A stretch of DNA of 54,263 nt from Bremia lactucae (Eukaryota; Oomycota; Peronosporomycetes; Peronosporales; Peronosporaceae), in assembly GCF_004359215.1 (NCBI RefSeq), contig NC_090616.1:3740542-3794804 (forward strand). Direction: 5' to 3'. Of the stretch, positions 39,729 through 51,209 are shown in pieces (within the stretch, counting starts at the first letter, position 1; each line of letters begins with the position of its first letter). A program made the translations under genes and the position numbers. Under the pieces are notes generated by a model. The model saw nothing but the letters and a program-made list of their open reading frames with translations. It was not told the DNA's origin and did not search any database.

Positions 39729-40963
39729 TTGTCAGCGGGAGGGAAAAGGGATAGCGAGCCGCTCACGTCGCGCCGGTTAAGTACTTCTTCAGCGACCAGT
39801 GTGTACACCTACTCGGGTGACATCACAGGACGCTTGACATGCCACCTCAGGGGCAAAGCTGATGGATCGTCTGCGAAGACACCCAAACAGCCTAATACGA
39901 AGCGCACGCGCCGCGATAAAATGCCGCCGTCGCCTAGTGCCTCAGTTACAACGCCGATGGCTACTGCTGCTGCTGTTGCACTATTAAATGGGCTCAATGA
40001 TCCATCTTACTTGAGTAAGGTTGTAGATCCGTCGCTCATTGTTGGCTACAATGAGTCGACACCGATGCCATCACTGATGAGTACAGCGAGCTATTGGGGG
40101 AGGATGATGGCGCTAAAATGCCCATCCAAAATTCAACCATTGCTCTCAACCTTGAGAGCGAAGGCAAACCTATCTAACGTCACAATGCAATTGTCTCGTC
40201 GTCTGCGCTGGCTAGCGCAGCGATCATTCATGAGAGCACTGTCCATAAAGGTGCAGCTGCTTCTTAGTTGGGTAAACACCCAACATCTGGCGTTCGAACT
40301 ATCATCCACAACGAAGGGTCTGACGTAGAAGTGCCTGCGCATTAACGCTTTACCGACGTCGCGCGAACGTGTCTAGTCGGTGGCACAAGTTAGCCGTATT
40401 GAACGCGGCTATGCGACTGGTGGCGTGCCACCGATGCCACCTCCATCCGATTGGCTGGTGACCCCGAACGTGAGTCGAGCGTCGATGGGGGTGACGAGAA
40501 AGGCGAAGACATTCCGCCAACAAATTCCTCCGCCCACGATATGGACTTGGAGAGCGAGGGATATCACGCGAGTAACGCGAGTCTCTCAGAATCAGCTTTT
40601 CCAAAAGGTCCAGCCAAAGTTTCAGCGTTTTGTAGCCTTGTCGGTCGTTTGAGAAAATGTCGTGGAGATCCGAAGTTAGTCGCGAAACTTGACTTTCAAG
40701 ATCTCCGATCCATCATTCAGCAGCGCTCAATGACTGCGACTGAACAAAAGCGGCATAGGCTGCCGCGAGGAGGTGGGCGAACTCGCCGCTCCTGTTGGGC
40801 GTCATCTGAACTGATGGATGCTGCTGGGAACCAACGCTTCCTTATTGGAAGTTTGTTTGCCCACCGCTTCTTTGTTGGAAGGTTAGTTCTCCACCGCTCC
40901 GTGTTGCAGAAGCTTCAAATCCTCGTCCAGTGGAGAGAATACTCAAACCTTTTTTACTTTTGA
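39729..40963 (+). CDS. Antisense accessory ORF region of family A (A2), frameshifted
   Basis: Plus-strand open frames inside a minus-strand element. 39729-40328 is one frame of 199 codons with a basic KTPKQPNTKRTRRDKMPPSP and an Ala/Leu block MATAAAVALLNGLNDPSYLS. The first ATG is at 39921. The neighbouring frame then reads SSSALASAAIIHEST, and 40451-40720 holds ERESSVDGGDEKGED and MDLESEGYHASNASLSESAF. Position and direction match the antisense ORFs of B and C. Related pieces lie in A1 (19960-20207) and in the C2 linker (10049-10258). The second relation shows that this DNA also moves between families. Confidence 0.45.
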
Positions 40964-40969
40964 GAAAAA

Positions 40970-41147
40970 TAATTTAACACCCTCCGCGTCGACCAATCGG
41001 GCCTGGTGTCTTTCTGCCTATGAGAAAGAGCACCAGTTGTCGCTCCGCTAGTTCCAAATAGCAAGATGTGCAGAAGCAGGACCCATGATTTCTTGCAAGA
41101 TGAGCAGAAGCAGGACCATGATTTTTCTCAGACGAAAGTGAGAGAAG
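40970..41147. repeat. Non-coding stretch with a ~34-bp direct repeat
   Basis: GCAAGATGTGCAGAAGCAGG starts at 41061, and a near copy starts at 41095. Otherwise no feature recognised. Lies where the chromodomain of A2 would be expected. Confidence 0.5.
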
Positions 41148-42700
41148 TTAATTGCTGCGACCGTTGTTATGCCAAATCGCTATGTGGCTGAAAACCTCGC
41201 AAGAATGCGCTTCGTATAGGTCTGTGGATTCATTTGAGCGCAACATGACCGGGATCGAGGAATCACAGCCAAGTGGTTTTCCCTGAGCCTTTCGTGAAAT
41301 ATAGATACCATATTTATTATGTGCGTCTATAGTGGCGCTGTTTAGGAGCGATGCATTATTTTTATCCGAGCAAAGCATCGGTCTTCTTAGTCTTTTATAT
41401 CGTATATACGACGGTAGGTTAAGCTTATAAATCAGGACTTCAACCTCCTCGACCACCGCAAACGGCCCGATAAAATGCGGCAGTACTACCTGGAGGTACT
41501 ACGAGGTACCTCGTAGTACCTCGAGGTAGTACAAAAACTGCATATTTAGGTAGAGTCGCAGCACTTTTTAGTACACTTTTCCCACTCGATAGCGTTCACT
41601 ATTTTTGCGACCTTGTTGGTTGGGATATTGCTTTTGCTGGTCCTGTGCATTTGCCATCCCGTCACGGGCTTTATGTGTGATGGGTCATCGCTCATCTACA
41701 AAGTATTGAGCCTCGCTCACGCTTTTAGCACCAAAGTCGCTCATGACACCGCCAATCGGAGGTCGGTCATAGGACGTAGTTGCCAACAACAAAACATCGT
41801 TATCATCTAGGACGATAGGCATTTCTTGCCGTGACTTCGAACTGACACCATTAGGTGTCGTTGCCACTGCTAAATTGGCAGCGTCACGAGGGCAAATTTC
41901 TGCCGTAGACATAATACCTTCACGGGTCATCGCCATTTCGGCGAAACCATGTCCCTTCTTTGCACCGAGCGCAGAGAGGGGCTCCACTACTAAGACTCGG
42001 ACTGCGCACAGATGACAGTGATGTTCGAGGATGGCGCAGTCCGCTTATATTGAACGGCGTTTCACCTATACTGGCGTGGACACTGTTATTTATAGAACTC
42101 CACGATGGGCAATTGTTTGCTCCATTCCTTAGGATTCGCTACGTGCGCAATACATCCGCCACAATCCCGATTGGCACGTTCTGTTTCGCTATCTTTCTGA
42201 GGATGATCGGTTGTCGACATGTAAAACTTGCTATTTAGCAGCTCAAAAACATAATGCTAAAAACTTGACATAAAAGGTGGAAATCTGGTCTGATACTATG
42301 GACTCGGGCACCCCTGTAGTCGACACACGTGATCCAGGAACAAGAGTGCTACCTCTTTGCCTGAGATCGTTGTGCTACATGGTAATAAACGCACCATTTT
42401 GCTCAATCTGTTTACAAAGACGACGAACCCGTCCGACCCTTTTGGTCGGGTAGCATGCCAAACACGAAGTCCAGCATGATCGACTTCCAGCAATCCGTTG
42501 GAATCGGCAGCGGCTTCAATGGCGCACTGCTGGACGGTGCAGGCGATATGTGCTGACACTGTTGCAGGCGCGAAAATAGGGCGTGACCACCGAAATTCCT
42601 CTGACACTCGTAAGAATGTATTTCACGGCCCAGATGCCACTCGATGGTGCACCATGAAGCTTGTGAAGTATCTTCAGCTTGAGATATGTACATAGATTCT
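41148..42700 (-). pseudogene. Family A integrase, degraded (A2)
   Basis: Minus strand. 42693-42412 and 42607-42296 give the zinc-binding and early core parts (EWHLGREIHSYECQRNFGGH, DCWKSIMLDFVFGMLPDQKG, FVNRLSKMVRLLPCSTTISG). The middle is broken. 41987-41685 reads MTREGIMSTAEICPRDAANL and DNDVLLLATTSYDRPPIGGV. 41456-41148 reads VEEVEVLIYKLNLPS, the SH3-like end. A 50-bp palindrome sits at 41483-41532. Confidence 0.7.
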
Positions 42701-43482
42701 CAAGAGATCACGATGTGACAGCTGATGCCATCAAAGGCCATCGCTATAGCTAAACCGACCTAGCTTAGCCTTCAGGTGCGACGGAAGGGAGACCTTTCGT
42801 CAACAGAAGTGATCTAACAGCAGGCGACAAAGTTCGTCCTTACTGTAGCTTTCCTATACTTTGGAGGCCAAAGAGGCGTCAAGTGGTAGACCTTCATGCC
42901 GACGTTGACGACTCAACTTGTGCCTTAGCACGAGACATACTTTCCTGGTGTCTTGCCGCAAAGTCTGGTCTGCGATTGACGCGTCAGCCTTTACATTCGA
43001 CTTACCCGGCTTGTATTTAACTTGAGATTGAATTCAGAAGAGAATATTAGCCTTCTTGACATTCAAGGCAAGAGGTGTGGTGAGTTTATTGCGGTCGGCA
43101 GTGGTGCGTGATCCGTATAAACATTAAATGGTTAGGTGGCCAACAGGTACACTCAAAATTAAGCAGGAATAGTTTATTGAAAGTAGCTTCTTGCCATGCA
43201 CGGAATAATTTTTTTTCCGCGGCTTCATAAGCTGGGACTGATAAGATATGACACGGTCAGCACCATCATCATCCTTCTGCATGAGCGTGCTGCCGATTGC
43301 AAAATTACTTGCATCGCAGACGACACTAAAGAGCTTATCCGTGTCTAGCAATGCCAAGACCGGTGCCTCTACAAGAGATTGCTTTACTGATGTGAGCGCA
43401 TCTTCTCGTCCATTTGACCAAACCCGTTCTTATAACCTTTTATGGAGGTCAGACGAAGGCTTAGTCCGCTCCGCATAATTCT
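42701..43482 (-). pseudogene. Family A RNase H, degraded (A2)
   Basis: MALLDTDKLFSVVCDASNFA, then IGSTLMQKDDDGADRVISYQ on the minus strand (43357-43250), followed by VHGKKL, and beyond it broken TDHA and GKSN-like blocks down to about 42950. Mirrors A1 17960-18400. Confidence 0.75.
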
Positions 43483-44509
43483 TTATATGCTTATGCAGTA
43501 ATTAGCGAGCCCTATAAATAGGCGCAAATTTTTCACTTGTCGTGGGATTGGCCATTCCTTTACCGACTTTACCTTGTCTAGGTCTGCTCGTACACCGTGT
43601 GTCCCTACGATGCAGCCCATCACAGGAATCTCGGAGAACCCAATGACGCACTTTTGCAAGTTGACGTACAATTGGGCGTCCTCCCGAGTCTGCAACACGA
43701 TGTCTTAATGACGCTTGTGCGGCTCTATTTCGCTCAGCCCGTCCTCAAACCTACTATGAACGAATACATCGTCAAAGTAATGAGGCGCGTAGGCACGGTG
43801 CTGACGGATCACATGAGCCACCACTCGGTTGAATGTCGCTGGTGCGTTTTTCAAACATTGGGGCATCACAAGCCACTTCCAAAGCATACCACGGGGGGTG
43901 CTTACTGCCGTTTTCGCTACATCGGACTCTCTCATAAATACCTGATAGTAGCCATCCTTTAAATCCAACGCGGAAAAGATAGTTGACTACCCACGCAGTT
44001 CAACAAAAAAAAATTCCGGGGATCTGCGTTTGCGCCGATCAGGTGGCCTTGCTCGGCTTTAAATAAGCGTGAACCGCGCGCCATCCACCTGTGGCCTTAC
44101 GCACACAGAAGGTCGGGCTGCGGTGAGGCGACTTGCTTTCACGTCCATGTCCCATCTTGGCTCTTTTGTCGAAGGACTCATCGATATAATCGGCTTGTTT
44201 TTTCGGCAACGTCACACAAAACTTGTTGCCAGGTTCGAGGTCAATTTCGTGCCCGATGTCCCTATCTGCTGGTAGGCGGCTCGGCACTTCTTCTCGGAAC
44301 ACATCGCGATGTTTCCACAGAACTTTAAAGAACAGAATTTCTCTCAAGGTATCCCAGCTTTTAGCAGCGAACCGTTTCTTGTTGTCCGTTTCTAGGACGC
44401 TCTTGTCCATTGTGGACGACGAGCAGCAGTCCACCAAGTTCTCGCCTGGAACTGGTTTGACTATTCGTAGATCTTTCCTTCTTTTAATTCGGCAAGGGAC
44501 AGATCCCAC
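43483..44509 (-). pseudogene. Family A reverse transcriptase (A2)
   Basis: Minus strand, three frames: 44509-44039 (AAKSWDTLREILFFKVL, LPADRDIGHEIDLEPGNKFC, FCVRKATGGWRAVHAYLKPS), 43968-43705 (MDLKDGYYQVFMRESDVAKT, MPQCLKNAPATFNRVVAHVI, YFDDVFVHSRFEDGLSEIE) and 43698-43483 (MGCIVGTHGVRADLDKVKSV). All core RT motifs are visible but in separate frames. Confidence 0.82.
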
Positions 44510-44889
44510 GAAATCTCCGGGAGATTTACTATCTTCTCGGCAGATTTAATGACTTGTCGGAGCACCTCAAATGAGGAGGCCTTCGCAATTTCGTCTTTGA
44601 CGGCCTCGATCACCTCGTTCGAAGGCCCGTCCTCTTAAATAGGAACTGATCCAAAGAAACTCGTTTAGACGTGCTTTGATTGTCTTAATCTGTCGGATAC
44701 TCGCTCTTCGAGTCACGACGACCTTTGACTAGGAAGCTGGTGCTGTTGGTCTCCTCGCTAACGCAAACCTTCAAACCGCACCAGGCTCTAGGCACTGTGC
44801 CAATTGATGCGACGCTTGACTTCCTGTCAGTTCGCCGTCTTCTACCACAGGCTCTCGGCTCGGCGATGTTTGAGTCTCTTTGCCAGGAT
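44510..44889 (-). pseudogene. Family A pre-RT spacer (A2)
   Basis: Minus-strand reading with GELTGSQASHQLAQC-like sequence near 44830, equal to A1 GDLTGSQASHDPAQC, followed by a broken linker. No domain. Confidence 0.5.
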
Positions 44890-45200
44890 GGCAAGTGAGA
44901 AGAGGCAACGGTTCGTTTAGCGAATTGGGCGCTCGTTATTTCTGAGGAAGCTCAGGTAGAACTCGCCTTCAATTTAACTGACTTCACTTGTAAAGAAAGT
45001 TTACAGTGCTAGGTATGGAAAGTCCGTACGACCTTATCCTAGGCATGCCATGGTTGGTAAAACGCCAACCATGTTTAAACTGGCGTACACGCACAATTGC
45101 GAACTCTACGCAGGAAACCGGAAAGGATGTGCTCCTGCGAGTGGCGTATGCAGCTGGTGTCGTGTCGGGCACAGTTGAGGGTGCGTTGACGGGATGTTAA
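44890..45200 (+). pseudogene. Inverted C-terminal half of the family A protease (A2)
   Basis: On the plus strand: ATVRLANWALVISEEAQVEL, then MESPYDLILGMPWLVKRQPC, then LNWRTRTI (45009-45100). This is the end of a retropepsin and runs against the direction of the element. The active-site half is on the minus strand near 45535-45575, so about 0.3 kb has been flipped. Hairpin CATGGTTGG/CCAACCATG at 45049-45073. Confidence 0.7.
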
Positions 45201-45249
45201 ACGTCACAAATTCCTACCCGAAGCGCCATCCATTTTCAGGGCTAGTTCA

Positions 45250-45283
<34 letters not shown>

Positions 45284-45900
45284 ATTCCAACTTCCATGGC
45301 CACCGTCCTGCTGTCTAAATGAACCAACACCTTTTATGGTATCTAGGTGAGCGAGTACTTTGGCACTTTAACTTTGCGTTCGGTTCATCCCGCACGGTGC
45401 GATTATTCACTACCGTGCAGAAAAGGCCGGCTCGTAAAGACTGGGTTAGTGAAAGGGCAATGACAAGTAGTAATGTGTCTCATAGGCCTGCACAGGTCTC
45501 TTTCTTGAAACCGCGAGTTTTACAAATTCTGTGATGCACCCGAATCCACTAGGAGGGTCATCACCTGGTCATAGCCTCTTACTTGAGCGCTACAGACCAG
45601 CAAGGTTGAGGTCCGAAATTTGCGACCTCCGGGACGACGCTACCCATTATTTTCGACAACTATAAACTTAGGCGTAGCTTCAGAGTCCGCGTCAGTAGGG
45701 CATCTAGCCGCTACTGCGCTCCTACATTTCCCGACCCCTCCGTGGTCGATGCAGAACTCATGCGTCTCGCACACTGGTTCTTGCCATCGCCTTTTGGGAA
45801 GGGAGTCTTCTTGCTGGGTCTCTTTACCCAGCAGGGACCCTGGCATAGCAGCGAGCCATCCTAGGGCCGCGCTTGCCGCATTTTAACAGAGAACGTCAGC
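45201..45900 (-). pseudogene. Family A gag end and protease active site (A2)
   Basis: The minus-strand frame 45846-45640 has CETHEFCIDHGGVGKCRS, a possible altered zinc knuckle. Downstream near 45575-45535 the minus strand reads MTLLVDSGASQN, the aspartic protease active site with canonical D-S-G-A-S. Confidence 0.6.
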
Positions 45901-46800
45901 ATTGCCTAACTCAATGGGAGTGGCATCTGACCTCTCGGCCGACGGCTTGTCCAAGCTGTTGCCGAGGCACTGTTGTAAAATTGCACCTCAACTAAGGCAA
46001 TTTAAATTGCCTCTTCCATCGTCGACGGCACCTTTCTGAAAAGGGCCTGTTGCGATGGGCCATGCCGTAGTCCGTTTATAAACGTGGGCACCTTAAATTC
46101 CTCCGGAATCGGACCTACGATTATGGATGCCGACAGCGAGCGCATCTCTTGCACATACTCTTGCAGAGATCGCTTCGCCTGTCACGCTCCAAAGAAGCGC
46201 GCCTGAAGCAACACTTCGTTGTTCGGCGATTGGTACATGGCGCGAATCTTATCCTTAAAGATCGCCATGTAGGGAACGCCTTTCTGTCCGCCATAAGCGC
46301 CGAGTAAGCCCACTCTGAGGCCTTAGCGCGCAAATGCGACATGGCGTACGACAATATCCGACTGTCGTCCTCGATGAGCTTGGCGACACGGATTGCTCCA
46401 CGGCTAGAAGCCAGTGGACAATCGTGTGCGCCGCAGTTCCATCGAACTTGGGCGGGTCCATCCGAATGGGCCTCGGCAGATGCGGCCGGGCAGAGAGCAC
46501 CTCAATAGTCCTGTTGAGAGCCTCGCTCTGAGCCTGCTCATGCCTCAGCTCATCCTGAGTCTGAGGTACGGACTCCGCTGCAGCATGGCTCTGTGCCTCG
46601 AACACGGCCCTCCGCTGTCCGATCACGATGCCTCAACTGCTCCAACTGAGCAACATTTTGCTCAAGAAGACTGCCCAAGAGCCTGGCCAGGGCTTATTCA
46701 CCAACTCCCTGCGCCAAGTGCCCTGCCACCTCCCGATGATATTCGAAGAGGTGGGGGAAATAATGAGCCAAATTGATATTGAGGCTCATCCTCACGTACA
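45901..46800 (-). pseudogene. gag: Family A gag, degraded (A2)
   Basis: 46626-46255 carries IGQRRAVFEAQSHAAAESVP, EALNRTIEVLSARPHLPRPI, MDPPKFDGTAAHTIVHWLLA. 46354-46121 carries MSHLRAKASEWAYSALMADR, AFPTW, a capsid core. Frames change at about 46350. Matches A1 15796-16440. Confidence 0.75.
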
Positions 46801-46845
46801 CACGCAGAGATGCGGGTCGTGGGAAAGCTTTCAAGTGCTACCAAG

Positions 46846-47376
46846 TGTAGGCGGGCACGTCTTAATGAGGCCACGCTCTACTTAGACACACACCCTAGCA
46901 CAGCGAGGAAGCGGTTAGACCTGCTTCTCTTGCGTGCAGTGAGGTAGTTGTGGTGGGCGCGTTAGCGACCTCACCGAACGCACTAAGTACTCTGGTTAAG
47001 TGTCGTCACGGGAGCGGTTATCTGGCTCCTCGCGCGCACTTCCAAGAAGGAAGTTGTTTTCAGACTGATTTATATTTAATCCTATTAAATACAAATACCC
47101 ATTTTATAAATAAATAAATAGCATCTCTGTAGATAACGCTTATATGTATTGCGAGCGTATCTTTCTAGATACCTCGCGTAACGAATGACGCCTAGCGTCA
47201 TCCCTCCTAATGTAAATGCACATATGTGCATCACATACACAAGGGTTAGTCACAATGTGAACCACACCCAAGTGGTGGGTCTTATGACTTTATTTGAGTA
47301 ATTGACCATCCGCTTAAGTATACCAAGTGTATCTAACAGTGACTGTGTGTCATAAGGGCAACTTTAGCCCGTTTCA
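46846..47376 (-). repeat. A2 5' LTR
   Basis: 531 bp. Reverse complement starts TGAAACGGGCTAAAGTTGCC and ends GCCCGCCTACA, followed by CTTGGTAGCACTT, whose TGGTAGCACTT (46833-46843) is the primer-binding site on the minus strand. Confidence 0.85.
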
Positions 47377-47516
47377 ATTCTAAAGCCTTAGAACTAACAT
47401 TTGGTAACTAAGACTACTTACCTACCTGCAATCGCTCTCTGCACGTCGTGTACGTGAAGTAACTGAGCCAATTCACCTTCACTGTTAACAGTCTTAGCTA
47501 AGGGTGCCCCGTTACA
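47377..47516 (+). repeat. Possible fragment of a B-like LTR end
   Basis: Ends GTGCCCCGTTACA at 47516 on the plus strand, like the B LTR end. It contains CTGCACGTCGTGTACGTGAAGT (47440-47461), which matches the reverse of the B LTR hairpin zone. The rest is too diverged to assign. Confidence 0.4.
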
Positions 47517-48963
47517 TTCACCATACACGGTCAGGAGTACAATTGCTCAAAACACCCCGCAATAGAGATGTTCGACTGTGTCCTCTGATTTATGCACTCC
47601 AATTTACTCTAATCAACACGATTTTAAATCGTCGTTGGCACGTTATCAACAAGTTGTGGTTAAACCGTCAAGATAGTTTTAACCAAGTGGGGGACTAACT
47701 GTCTTCGATCATTTATAATTACCAATCGATCAATGGACCGTGCCAAGGCGTCCCGAGAATCGTACCGTTTCACTTATCCAGGTCGAGCATCAAAAGGTGT
47801 TGGCATCTTAAGAACTTGCACAGCGAGCCCTTAGACTCATTCGATTTCCACATGCTTACTAGTCCGTGACTGTACGGCAACAATGTCGTAGGTAGTATTT
47901 GTACTTCCGGCTGCTTGGACTACTTGCGAAGGTTGTGAATGGATCATTTAGTGCTACCAAGTATGATGGGGTCAAGAGGGGTGTTGCAAGCTATATTTGG
48001 GCTTGCTGTTGTTTAGGTAAGCATGCTAAATATCAATATAAAATCTACTTTAAACTTAAAAGCAAATATTGAGACCGGCTTCTGATTGTTTTAATTGCGT
48101 TACATTAAAAAATTACGTGTAGACATAATTTACTGATGTAGCCACGTGGACCCTTGCACATAAGTGTACTCCTGAAGCGGGCGTTACACACTTTACGCTT
48201 ACAGCTATTCGGAGCAGTCCCGAATGAATTTTAGTTACATTACTGAAAATAATATTAAATTCAGAAGATAAAAAGAAATTCCTTAACTCACCCTCGCTTT
48301 TTCCTAAGCTCACCCCATCCAATTTCTAGCCAACTAGATGTCATAATTACAGCTCATAACATTTCATTAAATAAGTCAACGTCGAAATCTCCGTGCACAA
48401 TACTCTGGAGGTACTTCATCGCCAACATCACATTTACACTTTAGTTCCTGAACAACTAAACACAAACAAATCAACTTTAAGATCCTCCAGAAAATAGGGG
48501 AAGAGACAGGTCATCATGTTCGCGCTATCATTCAACGCAAAGAGACCCTTCAGTTTCTGAGTACAACTTAAAAAATCAAATCCAGATATCTAATCCACAA
48601 ACCCGTCGCCTTCCCAAATGCAGTACTTGTCAAGCAACAAGAAATAATGCCAGGATTTGCATGTTGCGTCCTGCACCGAGTTCCACCTTTAATCAATCAA
48701 CTAATTAATTTACTTATTAAAATGATATTCAATAAAACATTTTGCCCTTTCCCCGATTGTGTTTTGCTTTGAGAAATTAGACATGACGAGAGAACAATAC
48801 AATTCTGGTGTCACGTCGTACAATTACGACGCCTCCATTGGAACTAAGAGGGTCTGGGCATAGGTATATATTTGAATCGCTGCCTTAAATCCTAAAAGAC
48901 ATCCCGGGTGTTTGAAAGCTATAGCACCTGCGGAAAAATACTGTAGTTAGTTTAGAGTAGGTT
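47517..48963. other. Unassigned AT-rich intergenic stretch
   Basis: 1.4 kb with only short open frames (longest 69 codons on the minus strand at 48113-48322, no recognisable motif). No similarity to families A-C seen. Could be old host intergenic DNA. The left flank of B2, AGGTT, is at 48959-48963. Confidence 0.5.
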
Positions 48964-49396
48964 TGTAACGGGGCACTGCCGACTTGTACTGCTTCAGTAC
49001 AAGTCCACTTCGCACTGCAGTGCGAGTGGTGCCTCACGTCACTTCATGTACACTAGTTAGTGCAGAGAAAGGCTCCTTTTTGTAACACTTGCTTGTAGAG
49101 GTTCAATTAAAGTGTATTTAATATAATTAAGTTTTTTGTTTCTATTTATTTAATACTATTTAAATATAAACTAATACAAAACACGTAATAAAGTCTTATC
49201 TGTCTCTCTCTTTGCGCGCGTCCAGTGCTAACTGGACCGCGGTAAAGTAGATATAATGTGCTATATCTACCAATGGATAAGCTTTCCGAATATTATTACG
49301 TAGAGTAATATTCTCCAAATTATCTCTACCTTTTTTAAAATATTATAATTAACAACCTTTACGTGTTAACTTCATGTAACGATACACCCCTTTACA
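48964..49396 (-). repeat. B2 3' LTR
   Basis: TGTAACGGGGCACTGCCG at the left, CCCCTTTACA at the right (one change from CCCCGTTACA). In its second hairpin the loop CCT is deleted, leaving the perfect palindrome CGCACTGCAGTGCG. Polypurine tract (minus-strand TTAAGGGAGGGTGA) at 49397-49410. Confidence 0.87.
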
Positions 49397-49511
49397 TCAC
49401 CCTCCCTTAAACGACAATCACTCTGACTGTCATTAGGTAGAGTGGTCACTATAAGACCACTTTCTTAAAACGATGTTGATTGGTCAGACTCATCATTTTT
49501 AATTCTACCGC

Positions 49512-51209
49512 ATGGTTAACAAGTCCATGCGATATGCGAATAGTGCGGGCGTTCGGCTGCGATTCATGCAGCCGCGGGCGACGCATCATTGTCTCTTGCG
49601 GCAGACATTCCGTCTGCCAAAGTTTTTTCTACTCGCGCAACACTAGATATTGCGGGTGCACGTGGTGATTCACCACGTGAATACGACCCCTGTTTGGAGG
49701 TCGAGTACGAATGCGATTCGGACGAAATGGCCGACTCGCGGAGAATAAAACAGTCGCCTGATAGACGTCAGGCGGCTGACTATGAGCCTTCGAATGAGAG
49801 GGCTCATTCTGATAGACGAGTTAGAAGTCTAATTGGTTCCGACGATGAGGATAATCCCTCATCGTCAGTTCCGTCTCCCGTTCGGTCACCTGCACTGGTT
49901 TATGTGCAAGGTGATGACGATGGCGTAAGCCATCGTAATAAAAGTTCTTGTAGTAGCCCTGCTTCAGTGGGTATCACTCAGTGGATCGGAGACACCTAAA
50001 TGTCTCGTCGTGCCCCTGAGAAAAACCTGTGGCTTTTACCCGAACAGCTAATTAATAGCTTGTCTGGACAGAATACTCCTCACAATAAATATCCCTTATC
50101 TTATTGCGGCAAAGCTATATGGCCTTGAACCCAGCGAGAAGAACTTTCGCGCTGAGGATGATTTTTATCTCGATGCTTTTTTAATCATCGATGGTATAGT
50201 GTCAACAACAAGCGAGATAAAATCTCGCTGATGCAAGCCTGGAGCGCGTTCATTCGCAAAATCAAAGACATTGGAAGCGAAGCCTGGCTTCAAAGACTTT
50301 ACGCGATTTGTGTTAAGTTTGAGAAACGAACTCCAACCGGTGCAAGGTTTAAAATGCATCGGTTGTCTCGTGAGGCAGGACTTTTATGGCTCACGTGGAG
50401 TGATCCCTGTCCGTGTCGTAGTTAACATCCCCTTTTACTCGCTTCGTGTTGTCGAAGCGAGTGAAAGGGCATGTTTACTCCCTTTCTTCGCCCTAGGGAA
50501 GGGCTCGCATCTCTATCAAGATGTGCGATGCGATTAGCGTTTTGCAATCAATTTACATGCGGCAGGCGCGCGTGTTTTCCGGTAAACCATCTGATCCATC
50601 GGATGGGATTCGTCATACTGACGGACAAGGCCCTTAACGTCATCAATCAGCTGAAAACGAGGCTTCCAGCTGTCATGCAAAGGTGGATAACCGCGCCAGC
50701 GAACCAGATAACTCGTTCGCTGCCCCTTCACATCACGGTGGTTTAGAGTACGTTCCATAAGGAAACGTTGACCACCGTGGGAATTCACCAATGGTTGTGT
50801 TTTAGGAGGATAAATTATATCCAAACCGTGTGTCGGATCTAGAGTCGATGATCGACAAACTCGATCGCTTCCTCCATGTATTGAAGGAGGGTCTTCAACA
50901 CAAGCGCGGCAAGCGTCACTCGTTGGAGCAGACGGTGCAAGCTCACTATATCGAACGGTATGAAAACCGTTCGAAGAGTGCGTACTCCATGTTGGATACG
51001 AACGGAAATATCATTCTCTTCGTGATGAGCTGTCTTCCGCTCATCGCGGTTTCGAAGATCTTCGGACTCGACATGAGAATCTCCAGATTCAACAGGAGAA
51101 ACTGGTTCGTGACCTTAAGAATTTTTTAGGGATTCTTGAAAAGGGTGGTCAGATCCGTCCTCGGAAGAAACCGCGTACTGATGGTACGGGCGGAGCCGAC
51201 CAACGTATA
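49512..51209 (+). CDS. Antisense accessory ORF of family B (B2), frameshifted
   Basis: Starts ATG 49512 (MVNKSMRYANSAG). Then LSLAADIPSAKVFSTRATLD, the acidic stretch GSDDEDNPSSSVPSPVRSPA, then a TAA one codon before MSRRAPEKNLWLLPEQLINS (50000). The block AWSAFIRKIKDIGSEAWLQR and VKFEKRTPTGARFKMHRLSR lies at about 50238-50370, the coiled coil MSDLESMIDKLDRFLHVLKE from 50830, and the tail GILEKGGQIRPRKKPRTDG ends with a stop at about 51209. The protein blocks are shared with B1 while frameshift positions differ, so the common ancestor probably had one long frame of about 560 codons. Function unknown. Confidence 0.6.
50534..50824 (-). pseudogene. Family B chromodomain (B2)
   Basis: MERTLNHRDVKGQRTSYLVR, then WRGYPPLHDSWKPRFQLIDD on the minus strand. 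Typical chromodomain of the integrase tail. Lies opposite the middle of the antisense ORF region. Confidence 0.7.

Larger units (their letters stand above)
33473..47376 (-). mobile_element. Family A Ty3/Gypsy element A2, degraded, with C3 nested in its 3' LTR
   Basis: Minus-strand element. 5' LTR 46846-47376, then gag, protease, RT, RNase H, integrase, a plus-strand antisense ORF (39729-40963), polypurine tract near 39690-39702, and a 3' LTR at 39262-39689 that continues at 33473-33497 beyond the nested C3. Without C3 it is about 8.1 kb. Flanks GCACT and ATTCT do not match, so either the duplication has decayed or the ends are recombinant. Part of the protease is inverted. Confidence 0.78.

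Noticed and set aside
41483..41532. CRISPR repeat or rho-independent terminator
   Set aside because: A single palindrome inside a eukaryotic retrotransposon, with no spacer array and no U tract.
45620..45886. 88-codon plus-strand frame in A2
   Set aside because: Opposite the gag/protease junction of A2. No motif.
33473..47376. A target-site duplication for A2
   Set aside because: The flanks GCACT and ATTCT do not match, so none is claimed.
48113..48322. 69-codon minus-strand frame in the intergenic stretch
   Set aside because: Short, no motif, AT-rich context. Expected by chance.
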